Part shown: piece after piece, positions 18,872 to 25,459 of the stretch
How positions within the stretch are numbered: position 1 is the first letter of the stretch
Layout of the letters: every line of letters starts with the position of its first letter
Assembly: GCA_024236215.1 (NCBI GenBank)
Contig: JACKKX010000002.1
Location: forward strand, 124,001-188,000
DNA length: 64,000 nucleotides
Reading direction: 5' to 3'
Origin: Novosphingobium sp.
GTDB taxonomy: Bacteria > Pseudomonadota > Alphaproteobacteria > Sphingomonadales > Sphingomonadaceae
Notes under the pieces: generated by a model
What the model was told of the DNA's origin: nothing
The model's database searches: none
What the model saw: only the letters and a program-made list of their open reading frames with translations
Translations under genes and position numbers: made by a program

Positions 18872-19052
18872 GGGAAAATCTCCGTCTGGATTGGCTCAAT
18901 CCCGGGGGAAGCGCGCGCTCGATGGCACGTTGCGGCGCAGCATTCAACCTCCTAGAGGCCCAGCCGCCTTTCCGTAGGGGCAGGACACAGGCGGGGGTGC
19001 CGCCTGTTGCCCATGATGCCCGCTTCCGCCGCCGAATCGCGATCGGGATGCC

Positions 19053-19709
19053 TCAAAGCCGGGCGAGCGCCGGTACCAATTCGTCGAAATGGTCGATCAC
19101 CGCATCTGCGCCCAATTGGTGCGCCGGCGCGTCGATGAAGCCGAAGCTGACAGCCACGCAGGGCATGTCTGCGGCCTTCGCGGCGCGGGTATCGAAGGTG
19201 GTATCGCCTACGAAGGCCGCGCGTCCGCCGCCGCACTGTTCCACCATGGCATGGAGCGCATCGGGAGCGGGCTTGAGCGGGTAGGTGCCTCCGCCGATGA
19301 TCGCGGCGAAGCGGTGCGACAGGCCCAGTTCGTCAAACAGCCGCACCGCCAGGTGGTGGGGCTTGTTGGTTACCACCGCCAGCTTCGCGCCAAGCGCTTC
19401 CAGCTGGTTCAGCATTTCTGCGCCGCCGGGAAACAGCGCGGTGTGATGGGCGATGTTGGCGCCGTAATACTGCACCAGGACAAGGCGCAGCGCCTCGAAA
19501 TCGATCCCTTCCTCGCCGCCGGTCAGAGCCAGTGCCCGGTGCAGCATCAGCCCCGAGCCGCCGCCGATCAGGCTGCGCACCTGCTCATAGGGCACTGCGG
19601 GGCGTCCGATGGTACCCAGCGCATGGTTAAGCGCGACACCAAGGTCACGCGAGGTGTCGAGCAGGGTTCCGTCAAGATCGAAGCCGACGATATCGAAGGG
19701 AATGGTCAT
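19053..19709 (-). CDS. gph: HAD-family phosphoglycolate phosphatase-like hydrolase
   Basis: Hydrolyses 2-phosphoglycolate, a by-product of DNA repair and oxygenase reactions, in the cytosol. The 218-residue protein shows all HAD motifs: DLDGTLLDT (nucleophile Asp and Asp+2), VTNKPH, KPAPD and GDTTFD, with an N-terminal helical cap after motif I as in Gph. I chose ATG at 19709 since motif I then lies about ten residues in. Divergent from glmU across 63 bases. Other HAD substrates cannot be excluded. Confidence 0.85.
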   Translation of the reverse strand: MTIPFDIVGFDLDGTLLDTSRDLGVALNHALGTIGRPAVPYEQVRSLIGGGSGLMLHRALALTGGEEGIDFEALRLVLVQYYGANIAHHTALFPGGAEMLNQLEALGAKLAVVTNKPHHLAVRLFDELGLSHRFAAIIGGGTYPLKPAPDALHAMVEQCGGGRAAFVGDTTFDTRAAKAADMPCVAVSFGFIDAPAHQLGADAVIDHFDELVPALARL

Positions 19710-19772
19710 CGCCCGCGCCCTTGGCACGCAGGTTGTGGAATCGGCAAGCATTTGGTGGCATGGGGCTTAACC

Positions 19773-21137
19773 ATGAGTTCGCAAGCGCCCCTCGCCGTGA
19801 TCGTCCTTGCCGCGGGCAAGGGCACCCGCATGAAAAGCGATCTGCACAAGGTGCTGCATCCGATCGCCGGTCTGCCGATGATCGAGCACCTTCTGGCGAG
19901 CGCCGCTGAACTGAACCCTGCCCGCACGGTGGTAGTCGCAGGGCACGGGCGCGAGCAACTTGAGGCGCAACTGGGCAGCCGCGCCGCGATCGCCCTGCAG
20001 GAGCCGCAGCTGGGGACCGGCCATGCCGTCCAGCAGGCCCAGGCCGCGCTGGCCGGGTTCGATGGCGACGTATTGGTGCTTTACGGCGACGTACCCTTCG
20101 TGACGGCAGCGACCATGCGGGCGATGATCGCGCGGCTGCACGGCGCGGACAATCCCGCCGTGGTGGTGCTGGGGTTTGAGCCCGCCGATACGCTGCAATA
20201 CGGGCGGGTCATCGCCGATGGCGACCGGATCGTGAAGATGGTCGAGCACAAGGACGCCAGCGAGGCCGAGCGCGCTTGCCGGCTGTGCAATTCGGGCCTG
20301 ATGGCGGCGCGCGGCGCAGACCTGTTCGCGCTACTCGCCAAGGTCGGCAACGATAACGCGGCGGGCGAATACTATCTGCCCGATGCGGTGAACATCGCGC
20401 TGGCCGATGGCAGACCCTGCGCGGTTGTGGTGGCGGGCGATCCGCACGAAGTAGACGGGATCAATTCGCGTGCCGAACTGGCCGAGGCCGAGGGGCGCTG
20501 GCAGATGCGTCGTCGCCGCGCCGCGATGGACGATGGCGCCACGCTGATCGCGCCGGAAATGGTGTGGTTCGCCTGGGATACTGCGGTGGGGCGCGACGTG
20601 CTGATTGAACCCAACGTGTTCTTCGGCCCCGGCGTCAGTATTGCCGATAGGGTGAAAATCCGAGCCAACTGCCACATCGAGGGAGCAAGCCTTGCCAGTG
20701 GGGTAGAGGTTGGCCCCTTTGCCCGGCTTCGCCCTGGCGCGGTGCTGCAAGAAAAGGCCAAGGTCGGCAATTTCGTCGAGGTCAAGAAGGCAGTGCTGGG
20801 CAAGGGCGCCAAGGCCAACCACCTGTCCTACATCGGCGATGCCGAGGTGGGCGAGGGCGCCAATATCGGCGCCGGGACCATCACCTGCAATTATGACGGC
20901 TATTTCAAGCACAAGACCGTGATCGGCGCGCGCGCCTTCATCGGCTCCAACTCGGCGCTGGTTGCTCCGGTGAAGATCGGGGCCGATGCGATCGTCGGCG
21001 CGGGCAGTGCGGTAACCCGCGACGTGATGGACGGCGAACTCAGGATCGTGCGCGCCGAACAGCTGGTCAAACCCGGCTGGGCCGATCGCTTTCACGATGC
21101 GATGAAAAAGAAGAAGGCGGCCGAGAGGAAGGGCTGA
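19773..21137 (+). CDS. glmU: Bifunctional UDP-N-acetylglucosamine pyrophosphorylase / glucosamine-1-phosphate acetyltransferase
   Basis: Makes UDP-GlcNAc from glucosamine-1-phosphate for peptidoglycan and LPS. The 454-residue length is normal. The N-terminal uridylyltransferase domain has LAAGKGTRMKSDLHK, GTGHAVQ and YGDVPF; the C-terminal left-handed beta-helix acetyltransferase domain begins near residue 250, with NFVEVKKAVLGKGAKANHLSYIGD holding the catalytic region and GTITCNYDG. The ATG at 19773 gives the standard N-terminus. glmS, the first enzyme of the same pathway, lies 2 kb downstream on the same strand. Confidence 0.97.
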   Translation: MSSQAPLAVIVLAAGKGTRMKSDLHKVLHPIAGLPMIEHLLASAAELNPARTVVVAGHGREQLEAQLGSRAAIALQEPQLGTGHAVQQAQAALAGFDGDVLVLYGDVPFVTAATMRAMIARLHGADNPAVVVLGFEPADTLQYGRVIADGDRIVKMVEHKDASEAERACRLCNSGLMAARGADLFALLAKVGNDNAAGEYYLPDAVNIALADGRPCAVVVAGDPHEVDGINSRAELAEAEGRWQMRRRRAAMDDGATLIAPEMVWFAWDTAVGRDVLIEPNVFFGPGVSIADRVKIRANCHIEGASLASGVEVGPFARLRPGAVLQEKAKVGNFVEVKKAVLGKGAKANHLSYIGDAEVGEGANIGAGTITCNYDGYFKHKTVIGARAFIGSNSALVAPVKIGADAIVGAGSAVTRDVMDGELRIVRAEQLVKPGWADRFHDAMKKKKAAERKG

Positions 21138-21139
21138 CG

Positions 21140-22138
21140 ATGGACGCGCCTGCTCCCGCGGTCGAGCGGCCCAGGCGGATGGATTCGCTCCAGGTCCTGC
21201 GCGCCGTGGCCGCGCTCGCGGTGGTGCTGTTCCACTGCAACTGGACCGGTATCGCCAGCTTCGGGGTGGAGCTGTTCTTCGTCCTGTCGGGCTTCATTAT
21301 CTGCCATGCCGCCGCGGTCGATCCCGAATGGTTCCTGCTCAAGCGCGCGTTCCGGGTGATCCCGCTCTATTGGACCGCAACGCTGGGGATCTTCGCGGTG
21401 GCTCTGGCCGTGCCCGCGCTGGTCCCCTCGACCGTTCCGAGTCTGGACAACCTGCTGCGCTCGCTGTTGTTCGTCCCCTACCTGCGGGCCGACGGGGAGA
21501 GTTTCCCTCTGCTGTTTCTGGGCTGGACCCTGAACTACGAAGCCTTTTTCTACGCGGTCTTCGCGCTGGCCCTCGCGCTCGGCGGGCGCCGCGCACCGCT
21601 GCTGGCCCTGGCGATGCTCGGCGGCGCAATCCTGGCGCGGCCATGGCTGGCCGGACTGGGCTTTGCCTTCGAGTTCTGGACCAGCCCGATCCTGCTCAAC
21701 TTCATTTGCGGGATTTTCGCCTGGTACGTCTGGCGGCTGGCGGGCCACGGCTTGCGGTCTGCACCCGCAGTGCTGGCCGGGCCCGTGGCGATTGCCTGTC
21801 TCGCCGCATTTGTGTTCGGGCTGGGGCCGCGGCTTGGCGGGGCGTTCCCCTGGAACGGGGCGCTGGGTGTGGTCTTGCTGCTGGCGCTGCTGCGGCTCGA
21901 TGGAGCGGTACGCTGGCCGGCGTGGCTGCTACTGATCGGGGACGCGAGCTACTCGCTCTATCTCCTGCACCCCTATGTGCTTGAGCTGTTCAACCGCCTG
22001 ATCCATCCCTTTGGGCCCGATCCGCTTGGGATCGCAGTAACCTCGGTCGCGGTGCTGCTGGCCGTTGGTGTCGCGATCGCCAGTTTCCACCTGCTCGAGC
22101 GCCCCAGCAACCACGCGCTGCGGCGGCTGCTCAAATAG
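21140..22138 (+). CDS. Acyltransferase family 3 (OafA/YrhL-type) membrane protein
   Basis: A 332-residue inner-membrane protein with about ten hydrophobic helices, of the acyltransferase 3 family that O-acylates surface or exported carbohydrates. Visible family features are the early helix LRAVAALAVVLFHCN with its conserved His, GVELFFVLSGFII, and R-rich LLKRAFRVIPLYW. It starts two bases after the glmU stop, so it is probably cotranscribed and may act on a GlcNAc-derived glycan; the target itself is unknown. Confidence 0.88.
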   Translation: MDAPAPAVERPRRMDSLQVLRAVAALAVVLFHCNWTGIASFGVELFFVLSGFIICHAAAVDPEWFLLKRAFRVIPLYWTATLGIFAVALAVPALVPSTVPSLDNLLRSLLFVPYLRADGESFPLLFLGWTLNYEAFFYAVFALALALGGRRAPLLALAMLGGAILARPWLAGLGFAFEFWTSPILLNFICGIFAWYVWRLAGHGLRSAPAVLAGPVAIACLAAFVFGLGPRLGGAFPWNGALGVVLLLALLRLDGAVRWPAWLLLIGDASYSLYLLHPYVLELFNRLIHPFGPDPLGIAVTSVAVLLAVGVAIASFHLLERPSNHALRRLLK

Positions 22139-22158
22139 GTTCACAAGGAGCCGAGACA

Positions 22159-22575
22159 ATGCTTGCCACGCTTCACGCCATTCTTGCCGGGGCCTGGATC
22201 GGCACCGTTCTGGTCGAGGCCCTGTTCGAGCGCGCGCTGCTGGGGCAAGGACGCGACAAGGAGCTGATCCTCGCTCGGCTGCACTGGAAGGTCGATCTGG
22301 TAGTGGAGCTGCCGCTGCTGATCGCGGTCGCCGTGAGCGGGGCCGCGCTGCTTGGGCAAATGCCATCAGGCGGCCTGTTCGCAGCCAAGCTGGCTTGCGC
22401 TGCCGTGGCGATCATCGCCAACCTCTATTGCATCTGGCTGGTCAAGGTCCGGCTCGAACGCGCCGAGGCGGGGGACTGGGCGGGGTTTGAGCGGGCGGAT
22501 CACCGCCAGCACCAGTTCGGCGCGCTGGTTCTGCTCGGCCTACTCGGCGCGGCGGGGCTGGGGATCGTGGCCTAG
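22159..22575 (+). CDS. Small four-helix membrane protein, unknown function
   Basis: A 138-residue protein with four hydrophobic segments (about residues 3-23, 48-66, 74-94 and 118-136). Histidines sit near membrane edges (LHAILAG, RLHWKVD, HRQHQFG), loosely recalling CopD-like or haem-binding membrane proteins, but I cannot assign a family. A strong AAGGAG site precedes the ATG. It follows the acyltransferase after 20 bases and is probably in the glmU transcription unit. Confidence 0.65.
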   Translation: MLATLHAILAGAWIGTVLVEALFERALLGQGRDKELILARLHWKVDLVVELPLLIAVAVSGAALLGQMPSGGLFAAKLACAAVAIIANLYCIWLVKVRLERAEAGDWAGFERADHRQHQFGALVLLGLLGAAGLGIVA

Positions 22576-22600
22576 CCTAGTCGATCGAGGCGCAAGGCGA

Positions 22601-22635
22601 TTGACACGATATCATGATATGATATCAATATATCA
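22601..22635 (+). promoter_or_regulatory. Promoter and palindromic operator of the toxin-antitoxin pair
   Basis: TTGACA at 22601-22606 is followed by overlapping palindromes built from GATATC and ATATCATGATAT between 22608 and 22627, and an AT-rich segment (TATCAA, 22623-22628) about 16 bases downstream that could be the -10 element. Such palindromes normally bind the RHH antitoxin or the complex. The predicted transcript would begin at or next to the GTG start at 22636. Confidence 0.6.
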
Positions 22636-22821
22636 GTGCCTCGCATCCTCGCCGATCTGCCCGATGAAGACATCAAATGGCTCGATGCCCGCGCTGCAGA
22701 GCAGGGCAAGTCGCGTGCTTCGGTGCTGCGTGAGGCGGTGCAGGAGCATCGCCGCGGGATCGAGCAACAGGGGATCGAGAGTTTTTTCGGCATCTGGGCA
22801 GATCGCAAGGCGGGTAAATGA
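22636..22821 (+). CDS. Ribbon-helix-helix antitoxin (VapB-like)
   Basis: A 61-residue protein starting with GTG at 22636, with no ribosome site and an AT-rich palindromic promoter directly in front. The N-terminal ILADLPDEDIKWLDARAAEQGKSRAS pattern is a beta-strand followed by two helices typical of ribbon-helix-helix DNA-binding antitoxins; the tail (IESFFGIWADRKAGK) would wrap the toxin. It overlaps the toxin gene by four bases (ATGA). Likely autorepressor. Confidence 0.82.
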   Translation: MPRILADLPDEDIKWLDARAAEQGKSRASVLREAVQEHRRGIEQQGIESFFGIWADRKAGK

Positions 22822-23186
22822 GCGGTGCTGCCTTTGATGCCCCGGTGCTGCTCGATGCACTTGAGGGGCACCCCGCTGCGGGAGCCGAACTGTTGCGCTA
22901 TCACCAGCGCTACATCAGCCGGTTGACCTGGCTGGCGGTGATGTGTCGTGCCCAGCCCGACGATGCGCAGCGTGCGGAGCGCTTTCTCTCGCACTTTGGT
23001 GTGATCGAGCTCAGCGAGGAAATCGCGGCCAGCGCAGCCCAGCTCTGCGGCCTGCGCCCAGGGCTCAGCCCCGAGAACGCGGTTGTCCTGGCTTCGGCGC
23101 AGGTCACCGGGCGGATCTTGATTACACGAAATACCAAGGATTTCCCGGTAGCCATGCCGGGTATCCGGGTCCCCTATACCCTCTAG
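22818..23186 (+). CDS. PIN-domain toxin (VapC-like), active site apparently degenerate
   Basis: A 122-residue PIN-domain protein coupled to an RHH antitoxin. The fold is recognisable: FDAPVLLDAL (first Asp), ISRLTWLAVM, the helix AVVLASAQ, LITRNTKDF with the last Asp, and a C-terminal GIRVPYTL. PIN RNases use about four acidic residues. In related proteins the second segment carries Glu (WxEV) and the third carries PDA; here these read WLAV and ENA, so two of the four acids seem lost. It may be catalytically weak or inactive. That comparison is from memory of the family, not an alignment. Confidence 0.78.
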   Translation: MSGAAFDAPVLLDALEGHPAAGAELLRYHQRYISRLTWLAVMCRAQPDDAQRAERFLSHFGVIELSEEIAASAAQLCGLRPGLSPENAVVLASAQVTGRILITRNTKDFPVAMPGIRVPYTL

Positions 23187-23201
23187 CGAAGGCATTTTCC
23201 C

Positions 23202-25025
23202 ATGTGCGGCATTATCGGCATCGTCGGCAAGGAACAGGTGGCGGACCGGCTGGTCGATGGCCTCAGGCGGATGGAATACCGCGGCTATGACAGCGCGGGG
23301 GTTTGCACGGCCGATAACGGGCAGCTGATCCGCCGCCGCGCGCCGGGCAAACTGATCGCCCTGGTGCGCGAACTGGCGCGCGATCCCGCGCCCGGCACCA
23401 CCGGCATCGCTCACACCCGCTGGGCCACCCACGGCGCGCCCACCGCGGCCAATGCCCATCCCCATGCCACCGAAGTGCTGGCGCTGGTCCACAACGGGAT
23501 CATCGAGAATTTCCGCCAGCTCAAGGATTCGCTGGGCGCGCGCGGCCGGGTGTTCGAAAGCGACACCGATACCGAAGTGGTCGCGCACCTGCTGTCCGAA
23601 CAGGTCGAGGCTGGCAAGAGCCCCGAGGAGGCGGTCAAGGCCGTGCTGCCGCAGCTGCGCGGGGCCTTCGCCCTGGCGATTGTCTTCAAGGACCATCCCG
23701 ACATGCTGATCGGTGCGCGGCTCGGTTCGCCGCTGGTGCTGGGGTTCGGCGATGGGGAGACCTACCTCGGCTCCGACGCGCTGGCGCTGGCCCCGCTGAC
23801 CCAGAAGATCGCCTACCTTGATGAGGGTGACTGGGCGGTAGTGACCCGCGACGGCGCAAAGATCTTCGACAAGGACAACAACCCGGTCGAACGCGAGGTT
23901 ACCACTTCGGGCGCTTCGGCGGCGGAGATCGAGAAAGGCAATTACCGCCACTTCATGCAGAAGGAGATCTTCGAGCAGCCGACCGTGGTGGCGCAGACCT
24001 TGCGCAGCTACATCCGCCAGGTCGACCAGTCGGTCGCATTGCCGCAGTTCGATTTCGATCTTTCGAGCATCAACCGCGTTACCATCGTCGCCTGTGGGAC
24101 GAGCTATTACGCCGGGATGGTCGCCAAGTACTGGTTCGAGCAGTTCGCCCGGCTGCCCGCCGATATCGATTTCGCCAGCGAGTTTCGCTACCGCGAGCCG
24201 GTGATGGAGCCGGGCGGGCTGTCGCTGTTCATCTCGCAGAGCGGGGAAACCGCCGATACGCTCGCGGCGCTGCGCCATTGCAGGGCGCAGGGTCAGACCA
24301 TCGCGGTGGTAATCAACGTCCCCACCAGCTCGATGGCGCGCGAGGCCGATCTGCTGCTGCCAACGCACGCCGGGCCAGAAATAGGCGTCGCCTCGACCAA
24401 GGCCTTCACCTGTCAGCTGGCGGTACTTGCTGCGCTCGCCGCGCACATGGCGGTTAAGCGTGGACGGATGGACCGTGCAGCCGAGGCCGAGGTGGTCAAG
24501 CACCTGCTCGAAGCGCCGGCAAGCCTCAACGCGGCGCTGGCCCATGACGATCAGATCGCGGCCATGGCGCACCTTGTCGCCCCGGCGCGCGACGTGCTCT
24601 ACCTGGGGCGCGGGCAGGACTATCCACTGGCGCTGGAGGGTGCGCTAAAACTGAAAGAAATCAGTTACATTCATGCAGAAGGTTATGCATCAGGTGAGAT
24701 GAAGCACGGACCTATTGCGCTGATCGACGAGGCGGTGCCGGTGATCGTGCTGGCGCCCAGCGGGCCGCTGTTTGAAAAGACCGTCAGCAACATGCAGGAA
24801 GTGCGCGCGCGCGGCGGCAAGATCGTGCTGATTTCCGACCGCGAAGGGCTGGACGAGGCCGGCGAGGGCTGCCTCGCGACGATCGAGATGCCCAAGGTCC
24901 ACCCGCTGATCGCGCCGCTGGTCTATGCCGTCCCGGTGCAGCTGCTGGCCTATCATGTGGCCTGCGTGAAGGGGACGGACGTCGACCAGCCCAGGAATCT
25001 GGCCAAGTCGGTGACGGTCGAATGA
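23202..25025 (+). CDS. glmS: Glutamine--fructose-6-phosphate aminotransferase (isomerizing)
   Basis: Makes glucosamine-6-phosphate from fructose-6-phosphate and glutamine, the entry to amino-sugar synthesis. The 607-residue protein has the class II glutaminase domain starting MCGIIGIVG with nucleophile Cys2, then two SIS domains (CGTSYYAG, SQSGETADT) and the conserved C-terminal QPRNLAKSVTVE with the Schiff-base Lys. One 72-base stretch (24645-24716, residues 482-505), holding the catalytic Glu and His of the isomerase site, is strikingly AT-rich compared with the rest. Follows the toxin gene after 15 bases. Confidence 0.98.
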   Translation: MCGIIGIVGKEQVADRLVDGLRRMEYRGYDSAGVCTADNGQLIRRRAPGKLIALVRELARDPAPGTTGIAHTRWATHGAPTAANAHPHATEVLALVHNGIIENFRQLKDSLGARGRVFESDTDTEVVAHLLSEQVEAGKSPEEAVKAVLPQLRGAFALAIVFKDHPDMLIGARLGSPLVLGFGDGETYLGSDALALAPLTQKIAYLDEGDWAVVTRDGAKIFDKDNNPVEREVTTSGASAAEIEKGNYRHFMQKEIFEQPTVVAQTLRSYIRQVDQSVALPQFDFDLSSINRVTIVACGTSYYAGMVAKYWFEQFARLPADIDFASEFRYREPVMEPGGLSLFISQSGETADTLAALRHCRAQGQTIAVVINVPTSSMAREADLLLPTHAGPEIGVASTKAFTCQLAVLAALAAHMAVKRGRMDRAAEAEVVKHLLEAPASLNAALAHDDQIAAMAHLVAPARDVLYLGRGQDYPLALEGALKLKEISYIHAEGYASGEMKHGPIALIDEAVPVIVLAPSGPLFEKTVSNMQEVRARGGKIVLISDREGLDEAGEGCLATIEMPKVHPLIAPLVYAVPVQLLAYHVACVKGTDVDQPRNLAKSVTVE

Positions 25026-25390
25026 GGATCGCGGGCGGCTGCCACTGCGGCGCGGTGCGCTTTGAGGCCGAAGTGGCCGAGACGGTCGAGCTGCTCGACT
25101 GCAACTGCTCGATCTGTGCGAAGACCGGTTACCTGCATCTCAACGTCCCGCGCGGGAACTTCACCCTTGCTTCCGGTAAGGATTCGCTGGTTAGCTACCG
25201 CTTCGGCACCGGTGCGGCCGAACATTTGTTCTGTGCCATCTGCGGGATCAAGAGTTTCTACCAGCCGCGCTCGCACCCCAATTGCTGGAGCGTCAATTTC
25301 CGCTGTCTCGATCAGGAGGCCTTGCCCAAGTATTCGATCAAGACATTCGATGGGCGTAACTGGGAAAGGGCGCGTACGCAGCTAGACTAG
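25022..25390 (+). CDS. GFA-family (glutathione-dependent formaldehyde-activating enzyme-like) zinc protein
   Basis: A 122-residue protein with the GFA/CENP-V fold pattern: GGCHCGAVRFE, DCNCSIC and LFCAICGIKSFY, that is Cys pairs for two zinc ions. The family name comes from Gfa, but most members have unknown substrates; some bind S-hydroxymethylglutathione. The ATG overlaps the glmS stop (ATGA), implying co-translation. Cytosolic; role unknown. Confidence 0.85.
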   Translation: MRIAGGCHCGAVRFEAEVAETVELLDCNCSICAKTGYLHLNVPRGNFTLASGKDSLVSYRFGTGAAEHLFCAICGIKSFYQPRSHPNCWSVNFRCLDQEALPKYSIKTFDGRNWERARTQLD

Positions 25391-25459
25391 CCGCTACGGG
25401 ATCGAATTTCCGGCTTAACCTTTACGCGGCGCTAAGGATTTCGGGGGTAATGCGCGGGG

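Noticed and set aside
18872-19052. Possible small RNA or terminator between the SDR gene and gph
   Set aside because: There is a 7-pair hairpin (CAGGCGG / CCGCCTG at 18988-19006) but no T-run on either strand and no promoter-like sequence.
25023-25060. Possible Tn7 attachment site after glmS
   Set aside because: The conserved glmS end is present, but the next gene overlaps the stop and no Tn7 ends or tns genes occur.
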